Shown one piece after another: positions 1 to 12,404 of a DNA stretch of 64,000 bases (position 1 is its first letter; every line of letters begins with the position of its first letter). Source of the stretch: Liolophura sinensis (taxonomy: Eukaryota > Mollusca > Polyplacophora > Chitonida > Chitonidae). Below the pieces are notes generated by a model. The model was not told the origin of the DNA and did not search any database. It saw nothing but the letters and a program-made list of their open reading frames with translations. Location of the stretch: positions 30,299,265-30,363,264 of the forward strand of contig NC_088303.1 in assembly GCF_032854445.1 (NCBI RefSeq). The letters are read 5' to 3'. Made by a program: the position numbers and the translations under genes.

Positions 1-3000
1 AAAGCGAATTTCGACCTTTTCCACGTTGACACAGTTGGCTTCAGTGTGTCACGCTGACACATTTACTATGTCTATGACTGTATATCAGCGCACTTCGTGA
101 ACAGTGAGCACCTCACATTGATATTTGGGCCGAGTATTACCTGACAATCTTGTCCAATGGAATTGTGATACTTGTTGTGTATATAAGAAAACTCACGATA
201 ACTTTCGTAATTGTATTTGTCAAATATTTATGATATTACTGACGTTTCCTCATGGGCAATTATACTTCTTTTTTTTTAAGTCGCTAGCACTGAAAGCTTC
301 CTATAGGCCTATACCAAACCATATGCTTCTAAAGACACAAAAGTTCGGCTACTTTCATCCATACCTCCAACCGATCTCCACTGCACATTGTTACATTGTT
401 ACAGTATTGTAAATAAACCTGATTTTTTTAGACATTTGTATAAATTAAGATATTTGTTGTTGCGGATGTATGTAGTATACGCTCCTGGGTGCCTTCATAC
501 GTGAACAGTGAGGTTTGGCAGCGATTTCAAGTCAGGAAAGCCTGACGAAAGTCTGGGGTTTAAATCTGGCCTTTAAATCGATCTCCGCCAGTTAAAACAT
601 CGCCGCTGTCGTTTATACGTCAGTTTTCAAGCACACATTGGCTACAAATGCATGTTGAGGTTTTGAGCTTAGATCCCGTGTCTAACTCGGATAGGTTTCC
701 TGTATACGGAGTGGGATTAATCTAAGATTCTCCAGAAACATCAGAAAAAATCTAAGAAAAGAGATTGAAATTTCAGCAGATTTGATGCATGATAACTGAT
801 TGTCTTAACGAGTTAATCCAGTCCAGTCACGTGAACGTATACATTATAATCACAATTTGCTAGTAATATTTTAGCTACATGTATATTCTGAAAAACATTA
901 CACAGCTCAGCCAAAATGTAAAGAGCCGATATCACGAATTAATTACCTTAATGAGAAGTTTAAATGTAACTAATGTATCCATTTAATGCTACGGTCTTTT
1001 GCAATATAAACACGGGACAGCAAATACATATGTTGATAAACAATACGCGTAAAGAATGTAATTTTTATACATGAAGTTCACCGGTGCCATGTTTCTTTAT
1101 TTATTTAATTGAAGTTTAATCCCGCACTCCAGAATTCTCTCTTTTTTATTTCACAGATTACATAATTATATGTAAATTATTCAATGTTAGGTTGTTGATT
1201 AATTTGAAATTATAACTAGACAGTTGCTGTATGCATGAATCATTATTATATTAAGCATGGGGCAGTTGTGTCTTATAATTTTAATAACGTTTAAATACAT
1301 ATACTTACATAAGAAATTGCAATGCATGCTATGTACATACATTTACAACTTGTAAATTGTGAGTCTTTTCTTACAAACTAATACGAATAACACAACAGAA
1401 GGACACAAAATTACCAACCCCGTCATTGTTTATTCAAGCTAACTCGTCTGCGTTTGCGTAGTTCTTCGTGTCTTTTGTTCACTAAGTTCGTATACGTGTC
1501 ATTTAAATAATACGGCAGTGAACAAGTTTAACATTAAATCCATGAGATCACAGGATAATTACAGTATTGAAGATAGTATATACATACAGTAATATATAAA
1601 TATGTTATGTTAATGGATATAATCGTGTAGAAGAGTTGTTCGAATTCACTTGTGTGTTTGCCTGTGTCTGGGCGGTATGTATATTATTGCATATTATAAA
1701 AATTGGACAGGGCGAGGAAAGGGATCGGGCGGGGGGGTAATACCGTTCAAAAAATCCTCAAGCTAGACATAAGAATTTTGTCTTTTGATCTGCACAGCGT
1801 TTCACACGCCACAGTAGACGCTATAAAACTATATAGCCTTGGCACATATATTATGTGGTTACGGTGAGAAAATTCGCGTCTGTTACACAACAATACATTA
1901 CCCTTATCGTCTATTATCTGTAATTCGTGTAATCACCTGTAAGACTTTAATCAGTCCGTCGGCCCCTTTGATCTCTTATTCGACCTTTTCTTACACAGGT
2001 AGAGGTATCTCTTGAGTGTGTGAAGAGGCTGAGTAATCCTCCCAACCGTACAAAGACGTTTAGCACCAGACCCCCAATGTAATGGCTGCTATTCGCCGAC
2101 AAATGTAAACCTCTTATACTGACAGTTACAAAGACCAAAAATTATCGCTGCCTACAAGTATGAAGAGATTATGACTACTCACAACAGCAGCAACCATACA
2201 ATTACAATGCAGCCTAACTGTTTTCAAACGATGCTATGTACTTAGTAGGAAACCAAGAAACAGAAAGCGGTCACAGGTATCCACAGACAAAGCGCATTTA
2301 CCGTTGGCAAACAGAGTTTTTACTGACTGCACAAAATCTGTATTCTTGACGTCAATATAAACTGATAATACATTCCTCTGATAAAACAACTGGTTTCAAC
2401 AAAATACCACTTAAAATTAAATATAATTCCAATAGCAAGCTAGTGCACCACTGCCCATTGTTTATAGTGTGCAACTGTAATTTGTTAACCCAACTGTGAT
2501 TGATCTGTCTAATTTTGGGGGGGTATTGAGTTGGGTTTTAAATAGGAAAGGTAGCTGCCGTTTAAATAAATTTGTAGAATTGTCTGTGTTCAGGAACATC
2601 AATAATTTATGCTCATTCGTTCTCGACTGTCGATTTCGTATCTTATACATGAAGCTGCTCGTCGTCATATGATGAGCAATTGCTCGGACGTAACATTCCA
2701 AGCATACATACATATATGTGGCTTACCGCGATCTGTGCATGTTTTACATGCATTATTGACTGATTCAGTAAACTACTATGCAAGGGTTGATAAAATGTTG
2801 ACGGTGAATTAACTGATATAAAACTTTGTTTCTGAGAGGGAGAGGGATGGGGCTAGGGGGACACTACCTGGTTCCTCATATTGATGATAATTTGTAGGGC
2901 GCCTAATGCGTCTTCCGAACACGCAGAGCTGTCTAAGAATAACAATGCGTCTTTAGAAACGACACAGTTTGATGGACGCATGTGTAGAGGGTGCCTTGTC

Positions 3001-4539
3001 GCCTGCTCCCTCTGACCCTCGGGGCCTTGAGGGGATGTCCCGCGACATGGGGCTGGGAAGGAATTCTCCTCAGCACCTTAGTACCCAAACTTATTACCCC
3101 ACCCCTCGGGCGCCGAGCCCACGCCCTCACATCATGTACTGTCTGTGTTAATGGTGACACCTGACGTTGATAAAGACCTACAACTTTCATGCAGGCGACA
3201 ATTGGTTTGACGGTGACAGCTTGCGTGGGAACGATAAAGAACACAACCGCCATGTAATATGTAAGAATTAGTGTTGAGGTCTGAAATAAAAAAAACAAAA
3301 AAAAAAAAAAAAACGTATAATACAGACCTACATCGGTAACGTCATCTTTCTTTACACCATTCTGTTACTTTCATTTAGCAAAAAAATAGGGTTTAACCGA
3401 GAAATGGCAATGACTACATTTACACTGCAGGATATGATCTAGAAAATGAAGAAAACAGAAACAACTATTTCACATTTCAACAGAAAGCACCACTTTAGAC
3501 GTCTTTCAGCGATTTCATGTTCTGAGTATAGTGCCATGCATTTATCAGGCCTATCATAACCTTAAATTCCAATCAACACATTTAGGACACATTTACAAAC
3601 AGCGACCATATCTGATGACCGATATGTGGCCTTCGCGCAGGTAATACACGATCACACACAAACGTGTAATATTGTACTACAAAGGCAGAACCATTTCACT
3701 CATGCGATTCAGATCGTTTTTTTTTCCCACAGCGACCACAACACTGCTAGCAGAACATAGATACGAGAATCGGATACCGTATTCTTCTCGTTTTTAGGAC
3801 AGATTCTGCTGAAAGCAAAGCATTACATTATTCTGCATTTTTTTTTTGATTTATTTATTTATTTATTTATTTTGGAAAATGAATATATGAATAAAATATA
3901 AGATAAAATATCCATGTGAGAAAGCAACTAAGTAGTCCTGCTACATTTTCATATTTACTGGGTAAACAGAGCAGACCGTGTCCCAAAAATTAGAGGAAAT
4001 ACAGAGCTCTATATATTATACCTAATATAACATACAGTTGATACTTAAGCGTTTTTATGTACAATGTCACAATCGACATTCATGACAATATTACTTGCTC
4101 TGTTTACTTTGTAAGAGGTTGCGAATAAAACAAACGGGCAAACTATATACGTAATAGTAGAGGAACATTTAACAAGTTCATATGAGAATATCGCCATATT
4201 TTATTAGTCGCCGCGATATAGCTGAAAAAAGCTGTTTAACTCCAAACAATCATTCCTTCAGGTAAGATTCACGAATTTCGAACGGTGGTTTAGCAGATTC
4301 CTTAACTTTGTCTTACATGGAAAGTTTAGCGTGTGTTTTTTTATTTGGCGGGGGTGGGGAGGGGGGTCTGAACACAAAAAGTCTTGAATGTAGTTAACAC
4401 ATTAAATCGATCTCCAACATTGGTGGACTCAAACAACGTTTTTCTGTGGTATATTGTTATTTCAGATGCACGATAATCTTTATGTGTATAGAGGTTTCAA
4501 CACATGAATAAAATAGAACCCTGGTGAAAAAGAATATGT
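1..4539. other. Intergenic, no gene recognised
   Basis: AT-rich sequence with no ORF supported by both splice sites and a recognisable protein. A GC-richer patch lies at about 2960-3170. Further on, on the plus strand, an AATAAA at 3284-3289 is followed at once by a long A-tract to about 3313, which could be the tail of a retroposed sequence. A T/TTTA-rich low-complexity tract is at about 3838-3872. Nothing here can be named. Confidence 0.6.
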
Positions 4540-4746
4540 TTTATTTATTTACTGGATTGGTGTGTTACGTCGTACTCAAGAATATTTCTCTTATACGACG
4601 GGTGCCAGCTTCATGATGGGTGGAAACCCACGTCCAACAGATTGCTGACAGTCCTCTGCACGTATTCGACCGGAGAGGACGTCAGCATGCATGAGCTGGC
4701 CTTGAACTCACAGCAACCGCATTAGCGAGAGCCTCCTCGGTCATTA
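4540..4746 (-). mobile_element. SINE family A, diverged copy lacking most of its head
   Basis: The reverse complement matches the family A consensus seen across this window: a tRNA-like head, a central block, and a 3' tail with GAGTACGACGTAA-like sequence followed by TTTA/AAAT repeats. In this copy the extreme tRNA-like head is missing or unrecognisable and the middle has small deletions. Confidence 0.8.
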
Positions 4747-4749
4747 TGC

Positions 4750-6546
4750 CGAAATAAAATATTTACATGCCAATTTTAATAGAACTGCCCTTATTTTCTG
4801 ATACTCGCTAAAGAAGCCATCTTGAGTTGATATCACCATATTTAAATCAATCCATTATCATTTATACCATAGATACCTCTCCAAAAGGTTAAGTATAGCT
4901 CTTCAATGCTGTTTAACATATTTATATTTCCAAACCTCGCATATATAAATAATAACATATTTAATTATACCTAATCAACAATTCAAGGTGACAATCCAGA
5001 CTACCACGTTTTTTATTCCTTAAAGCGTCTTTAGTGCATACCCTCTGACATCAGACTGTTCATTGTCGACATACCTCCCATTCTTTCTAAATACGTGTAC
5101 ATGTATATAGCCGCCAGTTGTATTATATCGATATTGTTTTCGCCATGTGTTTTCGCTTTTCCGGTCAGCGTCTGGTAGGCCTCCGGGAAACAGGCGGCGA
5201 ATCCCCGACGGCAACGAGCCACCCTCGGGTTTAAGCCACGGGACACGGCGCCCTGCCCTACGCCCTATAATGCCCTGACCTGTCCGATCCCGTCTGTCTC
5301 ACCTGTCCGCCAGCCCACAATTAATCATAATTTTGGAACTAAGCTCTTCGACAAATTCATTCCTACATGGCGTCTGTTAAGACTAAGCGAGTCAAAACGA
5401 AAGGAAAGTCTTATAAACACAAAGTACGGTGTACTCAGTTGTGGAGTACGCATCTTAAAATAGCATTCAACAAGCCTACAAAAACATAATTATAGCGGTG
5501 GGAATTCCAGTAGTTCGTGGACATGTGTATTCTGCTTGTCTCTTACTTGATTTCAGTATAAAGAGTATTATGTAAGTAGTTATTCTGTGCCGATATATAG
5601 CGCTTCGGGAATTATCTTTCTCATTTGTTTTCACCTGATCAGAGGGGCTAAACTTTTGATTCAAGTATATTTACCTGAACGTAACTCTGAAGGTAAATGT
5701 TCTGAATTTTTAACTCATATGGTCTAAACTTTAGCGCTTAAATCACATTGCAGATTTTAGCTAATGAAATCGGACAATTTCACGCTATGGGTTATGTTGA
5801 TCAGATATTTTCTTCGTGGGTTTTCTCTTATGTCCACATGTTAGTCATTTCTGGTGTCAAAGTATATGTTAAAAGTGGATCCCCAAGTTCCGGTATGGCG
5901 TACTGGTGACATAAATCCATGTGTCGTAGATCAGACGTCAACTAAAATGGACGTTACAGGTCACTAATCGCAATATGTGTCTGAGTCTATTTTTTGTTAT
6001 ACTTTTGAAAGAGCTTCGTCTTGAATCGCCTTCCTCATGTAGGACAGTATAATCCCCCACCCCTGCCCATCACGTGTAATAGGCTGAACAATCCATCAAA
6101 ACCACATCCTTTTGTTATCTGACGTCAAGAGCTGACAATTCTGCAAGGGGGCAGTGAAGACGTTCGAATACATTTACACCATTTACTCATGCCAGTGATT
6201 GGCCTTCATTGCATAACGGGAGACAGGCGAAGAAGAGAACTTACCCAGTACGGCTGTTTAAAACTAAATCCTGGCGTTTTAACTGGCAAAACTACCCATC
6301 ATGAAATTTGTCTTAATAAATGTTACAAAAAAAGCCTTCCCAACACAAAAACACGGGGGCGGAACTGGAACACACATTGGTATAAACAGTGCGCGCAGCT
6401 TTGGGGTGGCGGGAAACGGTCTCCCTCAAACATTGTATGAATGAAGTTCTTGTGCACAAAAAAAACAACCATATCACACCCGTATCGTCTTACATAATTA
6501 ATGACAGATTCATTCAAGATGTCAGGCTTTTTGTCTTGTTGTATTT
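4750..6546. other. Intergenic, no gene recognised
   Basis: A GC-richer patch lies at about 5155-5310, with overlapping minus-strand open frames (5020-5246). They show no recognised domain and no matching splice-site pair. The rest is AT-rich and featureless to me. It could contain the far 3' UTR of the gene to its right. Confidence 0.5.
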
Positions 6547-6552
6547 TTTATT
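6547..6552 (-). terminator. Candidate polyadenylation signal (AATAAA) of the PIDLS-protein gene
   Basis: TTTATT on the plus strand is AATAAA on the minus strand. It is the first canonical hexamer I find downstream of the stop codon at 7123, implying a 3' UTR of roughly 590 nt. The hexamer is common in AT-rich DNA, so this is only a candidate. Confidence 0.35.
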
Positions 6553-7122
6553 TAGCCGCAACAGAAAATATCAGCAGATGTAAATAATTTGTACAGAGTA
6601 ATAATTGCCAACAACAGCCTTATATGGATTTCATCGTTCCATAATTTTCATAAATAACAAACAATGTTAATCTTAATTATCACAAACACCCTCGCGAATT
6701 CATACAGCCAGCTATTTTGTGCAAAAAATAATAGCACCAAAATTCTATCACAGACAAAAACCAAATTGCCAATACCCAGGCAAAATCCTAGCTATCGATC
6801 ATTGATTGAAATAGTTGTACATTCATACCGTTTGAACGTTAACAGAAGAGCTCGATTCCAAGTATCTGTATCATTTGTAAGGATGTCTTGTCACTTTGCA
6901 GTGTAAAGATAAGAAATCAAACATAAATTACTGATATAAGAAGAAAATGACAAAGGGACAATGAGGCCATAAACGTTTTAGAAAACAGAAGAAAAAAAAA
7001 GAAGATTGGAATTTTGTAACATCACATTACTTAATATTACACATGACTAGACATTTCAGTGGCACCAAGCACATGCTGGATAACTTTTTGTTAGTTCTTT
7101 GGTTATGCTATCTATAGTGAAA

Positions 7123-7655
7123 TCAAGATTGTCGGCCACACGTTCTTTGCGATGTTATAACTCCCTTGTTGTTGTACGAACCAAGGGAGACAACCGGAGG
7201 CCACATTTGTTGAACGTTCATAAAGAGCATAGACGACTGATGTTTAGTTGGGGTTGGTCCGCATATGACGGAGGCCGCGGTCGGTTTGTAGTGAATCGTG
7301 TGATTTGAGGCAATATTTGAATCATTAGGGACTGATGATTTGCATTTTTTCGCCTGATGACATTCATCTGCGTCGCCACTGACTGCTTGTCGCTTTCGCT
7401 TCCCGGCCTTAGACGCACTTCTGTCCTGTTCTGGGTTATCTTTAGCTGAATTTGCCAGACGTTTGGCAGCCATTTCAGCAATTATTCCATGCTCGCCGTA
7501 AATAAAGTCCAAATAGCTTGGATGCGTGGCAATGACTGTTGTTGCTCGAGAAGAGCCTTCTGGTCGGAGCTCGGGTTGAGGTGCCGAAGCTGTAACTTCT
7601 GTCTCCCTCTGTAAATCTCTTCTGGAGCCCTCTGGGTGATTCAGTTCACGGGTTC
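7123..7655 (-). CDS. PIDLS-protein gene, coding exon 2 (residues 112-288)
   Basis: Begins after a strong acceptor, a pyrimidine-rich tract followed by CTTCCAG (AG at 7657-7656), and runs 533 nt to a stop at 7123-7125. It encodes a Glu/Pro/Ser-rich part, an HPSYLDFIYGEHGIIAEMAA segment (about 156-175) that looks helical and more conserved in character than its surroundings, the KRKR cluster and a C-terminal tail rich in Ser/Thr/Pro. Confidence 0.72.
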
Positions 7656-8969
7656 CTGGAAGAAAAAAAATAACAAAGTTACAGAATGACAGATATTTAA
7701 AAAGCTTAATAAATGCAATTTGTTTCAATCAAAAACGGACGCTTAGAAACGGGATTATAAAGACAGTGTCACTTCGAAACCGAAAAGAGTGCGATATGAA
7801 GTTATACAGGAACGCCATAACCTTTCCGTATCGATTCCCATGATCAAACATCTCATGTATCAGAAGGATAAATTCATACATATGTGGGTCTTCACACTTG
7901 TCAGATGCCTACCATTTTTATCATATTGACACATGGATTAAGAACTATACGGAGGGCAAAGTTGACCAACTGATTATAATTTGCCACGGACAGTTTTTTT
8001 ATGTTATTTCATGGAAGTGGTGATGACTGTTACTCACAACCACAAAAGGTACGTCATCGTTTTACATAACGGAAACTATATATTGTGATTGATCATTCTC
8101 GCATCACACCATTATGACGGAAAAATACAAACTCAATGATGCATAAGCCTTTGGAAACTCCCGAAACGGAAGTAATCGGAAGTTTACAAGCCAGTAACTC
8201 CGTTCTAGCTAATTAAAATTGTACCCCCCCCCCCCCCAACAAAAAAAAAACAAAAAAAAAAAAACACAAAGAATCGAAATTAATTTCCGCAACTGTGAAA
8301 GACGCCAACACTTTCATACAACGGGGCTGACGTAACAGTAGATACATCAGTTTCTGCAGTTGTTTTTTTTTCTATATGGGGGAGTGGCGCTATTGTTCCA
8401 ATAGAAGTTGTAAGACAATGGATGGCACAACTCAAGCTAACTCACTCTTGACGTTACCGTTTGTGAGAACATGCGACGTAGAGCGGTGGAAACAAGGCTG
8501 TGTTTGAGGTAACAGAAAATCTGGTAGCTCTAAGGAAAATTCGTATCAAGCACAGCTTCATGTAACGACCCCAGAGTTTATCAGGTTATTAGGTTATCCC
8601 AGAGTTTGGAAATTATGCAGTAGAAATGTGCTTACCGGAGGACAAGGAATGGCTTCCACTGCCAGAACGGTTTGGCCGCAATCTGGTTCGACTCGTCGGC
8701 TTCTTCTCTGCCAGGCGCTGACAGCTGTCTGTGCTATGCAAACATCGAACCGGAGCGTTCCGTCTCCCTGTCTGGGAGAGGTCGATGGGAGCGTCTTGTT
8801 GATGTCCGGGCCTGATATCGTCACATTTTGTGGCTATCAGCAAAGCTGGATGCTTTGATTTGTCCTTCAGCCCAGGAAACTTGCGCTTGTTGATCTTGTA
8901 TTCCATTTTCGTCTCGACGTTTAGCGGTGCTAGAAACTGCTGTGGTATCATTCCGAATGGTACTATCAT
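7123..8969 (-). CDS. Two-exon gene: 288-residue, probably nuclear protein with a PIDLS (CtBP-type) motif; family unknown
   Basis: Coding exons 8969-8636 and 7655-7123 join through a 980-bp GT-AG intron in matching phase (1 nt + 2 nt make a Gly codon), giving 288 residues. I chose the ATG at 8967-8969 because it is the first in frame after the inferred transcription start and has A at -3. Seen in the protein: PIDLS at residues 61-65, which fits the PxDLS consensus bound by CtBP co-repressors; a KRKR basic cluster at 197-200 followed by AKKCK at about 213-217; Ser/Pro/Arg/Gln-rich, low-complexity middle; no signal peptide and no convincing membrane segment. A hydrophobic stretch with MIPQQFL opens the protein. 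I recognise no DNA-binding domain. Inference: a nuclear regulator that may recruit CtBP. The gene has its own TATA/Inr promoter and three upstream ORFs, which suggests controlled translation. Exon structure is well supported; function is not. Confidence 0.72.
8636..8969 (-). CDS. PIDLS-protein gene, coding exon 1 (residues 1-111 plus 1 nt)
   Basis: Starts at ATG 8969-8967 and ends at the donor CTCCG|GTAAGC (plus-strand cttac at 8631-8635). It encodes the N-terminal part with the Lys/Arg-rich stretch around residues 28-40 and the PIDLS motif at 8775-8789. The same frame is open upstream to 9011 but without an ATG. Confidence 0.72.
8775..8789 (-). other. PIDLS codons: CtBP-binding-type short linear motif
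   Basis: Minus-strand codons read Pro-Ile-Asp-Leu-Ser, flanked by Ala before and Gln after. PxDLS is the established docking motif for CtBP-family co-repressors. Presence of the motif is seen directly; binding is inferred. Confidence 0.6.
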
Positions 8970-9053
8970 TGTACAAGGATAATAATCACAAAGGAAACCC
9001 AAGTTCGGCACCGATCACAGCCTTGGTATAAACTGAGAGAGTAATCCAGATAG

Positions 9054-9139
9054 TCAGCTCATAGGCTCTTTGTTAGGCCTGCAGCATTTCAGCTTCACAA
9101 CGTTTGTCGTTCCCTTTTACAAGAGGCAGCTGGCAGCAT
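9054..9139 (-). promoter_or_regulatory. Three short upstream ORFs in the 5' leader of the PIDLS-protein gene
   Basis: Reading from the inferred start site there are three ATGs, each with its own stop before the main ATG. uORF1 at 9139-9095 has 14 sense codons, uORF2 at 9087-9073 has four, and uORF3 at 9062-9054 has two. None is in frame with and continuous into the main ORF. Such leaders commonly reduce or condition translation of the main ORF. The effect here depends on the start site being correct. Confidence 0.5.
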
Positions 9140-9159
9140 ATCCAAGAAGCGCTCTGAGT

Positions 9160-9222
9160 ACGTCTTTCTTCGTTCGATATGCCAGGTCAGACTGACCAGT
9201 GCTTTCAGTCGGTCGATTTATA
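9160..9222 (-). promoter_or_regulatory. Core promoter of the PIDLS-protein gene: TATAAAT, initiator TCAGT, DPE-like AGACGT
   Basis: On the minus strand TATAAAT occupies 9222-9216 and a consensus initiator TCAGT occupies 9195-9191, with its A at 9193, 29 bases from the first T of the TATA box. That is the spacing expected for a focused metazoan promoter. AGACGT at 9165-9160 matches the DPE consensus RGWYVT, but one base further down than the canonical +28. The predicted leader to the ATG at 8969 is 224 nt. Confidence 0.65.
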
Positions 9223-9229
9223 GCTGACC

Positions 9230-9480
9230 GGTACTTGAGGCTAGGCTAGCGCGATGACCCGCAGACAGTCGACGTGCTTCTGCCACATGTGATTCGAGAC
9301 ATGCGCTGATGAATGGTCCACCCGTGGCTACCCCTACTTCATGGCGTAATCGGACATTTCATTGGGCAACAGCCTTGTTGAGTGGGCTGCATTACCCCCC
9401 GGGGGCGCTGAACGGGAGATCTCGTGCCGGCCAGACACCTTGATCACCTGTGATTGTCAGGTGAATTGTCTACACCGCAG
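9230..9480 (-). promoter_or_regulatory. Proximal upstream region with CCAAT and paired E-boxes
   Basis: This GC-richer segment lies directly upstream of the TATA box. A CCAAT pentamer is on the minus strand at about 9365-9361 (roughly -170). Two E-boxes, CACCTG and CAGGTG, form an inverted pair separated by a few bases at about 9444-9464. A CACATGTG double E-box core is near 9285. These are consensus matches only; no factor binding can be shown. Confidence 0.35.
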
Positions 9481-9489
9481 ACAGACGAA

Positions 9490-10960
9490 CGATGGAGACA
9501 CAAAGGGTCCGGAGGCCAGGTGTTAACCGCTAACAAAACATCGTCCATGGGGAAACAGCCCCGGGTCTCAAACAGGACTCCACAGGAGTTTAGTCTGAGA
9601 TGGATTCCAGACAAAAGCGTTTTCATTAGAACACGATTCTTACCTCTAACACTTTTTACTCGCCCCGACGCTCTGAGGACTTAAAGTAAAGGCGTCATCC
9701 AAACTAATCAGACAGAACTTGACGTAGACCGATAAGGTCTCCGTCGACGACTAATCTTAGTCTTTAAGTCGAGTCTAAGAACATGACGATTACTTTGTAA
9801 GATGATTTGGCCTGAACCGTCTACGTTTGGCAGACAGCTTAGGTAGTCTTATCACAGAGACCTGCGCCGCACAGTCTCATTTCAGTCCTTAGTATATTCG
9901 CAAGTTCCAGACACGCACATTCATATCTCGGTTAACTTCCCGCGTCGACCATCGACCTTTAATCTGATTATATGTGTCTATGTATCAAACATGCATAGGC
10001 CTATTCCATTTGAGATCAAGATAGCGACGCGATTGTTTTTCGTAACCAACAAATGTCACGGCAGACATGTGTAAATTACACTCAAAAGGTGAATGTCACA
10101 GCTGTTGTGAAATTGGATTGCAATTAACACAAGCTTGACATGTGTGTATGTAGATCAACAACATGTAGACTGAGTGGGCTATTTAGTAACGATATGTATA
10201 GATACGCCAACAACCTGCGAAATTTGGTTTGGGTCGATACCTTCATATCTCAAGGAGTCCGTGCAATTGGAAACCAAGAAGAACAAAGTTTGTTATCAAT
10301 TGTTTGATACATAAATATTATTGATATTTAATATTATCATTGATACATAAATAGTATTGATATTTTAGACACAAAGGCCCCTGAACAAAACAATGAAGAA
10401 AATGCAAACGGAGTAAGTCAAAAACAGCCTGACAGAATCCACAACCAATACAGATCAAAATTAAGACATTTATAACGACGAGGTATTCATGACAAACTGA
10501 GACCAGACTCCGTTTCACTATAATCTTTCTTGTTTGAATTATTAAGAAGAGAAACGTTGGTAAATTCCTGCTGAATTCACCGCTTGAGTATATCTGTTCC
10601 ACTGAATCCACCGTCTATTCTGTGATCATTAACAATTTTTAAATATAGGCTTTAAGTTATTTGTGATTATAAATATTGAGGTATAGAATATGTAGATTGG
10701 AAAGAGATACTGTAGAACAGAAAATGACAGAAGAGCTTATACATTGTTAAATGAAAGGTAGGCCTTTACTACAAAGTGTGTTTTCAGTCAGTAACATGAA
10801 TGATTGCTTAGAAATACAAGTGATATGTCTTTGTCATGTATAAAGTAGCGAATATTATTACAAAAACCAACAAAAATGGGATTTCGCTGTGCCTTCCAAA
10901 ACGGACAATGATATCAAATGTAAAGATCCTGTGAAATAAAGTTCATGCTACAGGAAAATG
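9490..10960. other. Intergenic, no gene recognised
   Basis: Only short open frames without recognised domains or paired splice signals. A near-direct repeat of ATACATAAATA-like sequence occurs at about 10310-10352. Confidence 0.5.
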
Positions 10961-10965
10961 AAAAA

Positions 10966-11360
10966 ATATGCATAAAAATACTTTCATCTATTCTCACAGA
11001 TTTTTTAAGAGTGTTGAGAGGCATTCAAAAATCTGAATATTATGATGGGCTTTATGAGCAATACTGACGGTATCTAGGAACTCTGACGTCACATAACCTT
11101 TTTTTTTCCTTATGTTTGCCAGACGGAAGGAATTTTTGAGAATATTGTTTCAGTAATCGTTCACTCATGAGTAAAAAGAGGTATTCCAATAGCAAGTGTC
11201 CTGATTAGAGTTGTAAAAACTTCAGGTGACGTCAGACTTTCTAAACTCTGATAGTATGATCGATAAAGCCCACCTTAGAATTCAGATGTTTGAACGCCTT
11301 TGACTACTTTCACAAAAATCTGAAAGAAACAAATGAAAGAATATTGATGCATAGTTTTAA
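10966..11360. mobile_element. Foldback / MITE-like element with about 115-140 bp inverted arms
   Basis: The segment around 10966-11105 and the reverse complement of about 11222-11360 run parallel: TATGCAT, a CTTTCAT block, a CAGATTTTT block, GGCRTTCAAA, ATCTGAAT, TGGGCTTTAT and TCTGACGTCAC occur in the same order in both arms. The roughly 115-bp centre is unique. No transposase is present. Internal mismatches show it is old. Flanking target duplication was not found. Confidence 0.7.
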
Positions 11361-12404
11361 GTGGCCTATTGAGTGATGCTTACTTCGATTTTAGAGGTCT
11401 TTTCCTTTAATATGTCTTTGGTATGTTTCACATATGTAAGAGGTTGAAAGGACAGAAACTCTGAGGTCTGTCATTGGAAACACGGCTTTGAGTATACTCA
11501 TGATGTTATAATCATATAGACTGCCGATCACATTTAACCTAGAATGAAAAGCCCACAGTTCAATGTAGCGGCTTCTGGGTCTTTATCCTCTCTTTGTAGT
11601 CTAATTCCCTAACTATGAATGTAGTTAGTTAAAGTTATTGCCAGGCTGCTGAAAAGCACCCCCAAACAGCAGGTACCGCACGCCTTTCATATACCCAAAC
11701 TTCTGGACTGCGACAAATGTTTTACCCACCCTACTCATAGTAGTTAGTTAGTCAAGTCTTCAGCATCCATATGTATAAGTTATAGTGTATTGGAATTTTT
11801 TTTACCTTGACACATGCGTAGTGTCTAAAGATTTGCAGGGTTAATCGAGTTGAATCAACTCATGCGAGTTTTCCCGAGTATATTTTCACTGGGGGGGGGG
11901 GGCATATAAACAGCCCTTCACGTGCAGACATACAGTTGTTGTTCAAATCGACATCTATACGAAGCGACCACTCCTGCTCAGTAGGCACCACTGAGATCTG
12001 GCGTCAGATCTGTTCAAGGCTGATGGGAATTTGAAAGTTAAGGGAAAGATGGCATGGATTCATGTAGACTAGGCAAGGGTGTCAGGCATCCATCTGTTCT
12101 TGACCACCCTCTCCGCCCCCTCCCTCATCCACTCTTCCGGCAAAACTATTCGACACCCTTAATCTTTACAGGTACAATCCACCCCCTACCTGGCCCTGAC
12201 GCCAGCCATGCGTGGGAAATATATAGTGACATATTACAAAAATATTATGTTAACCTCTAGCGCATGGCCTCATGCGTATATGGAAGAGTGGCTAGACAAA
12301 CTGTCGGGAAGTTAGGTTATAATGCCATGTAGAGCTTATCAAATTTTCCGAATGACGATGTCTTTCCTGGAATATAGTATAGATGCACACTACATCCCAG
12401 GTCA
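11361..12404. other. Intergenic, no gene recognised
   Basis: Contains a poly-G run at about 11892-11901 and no supported coding region. Confidence 0.5.

Noticed and set aside
2933-3298. A 121-residue minus-strand ORF in a GC-richer patch
   Set aside because: No recognised domain, and it begins in an A/T homopolymer-rich stretch. There is no splice or promoter support.
5020-5246. Overlapping minus-strand ORFs in a GC-rich patch
   Set aside because: Both frames are open merely because of local composition, with no domain or splice evidence.
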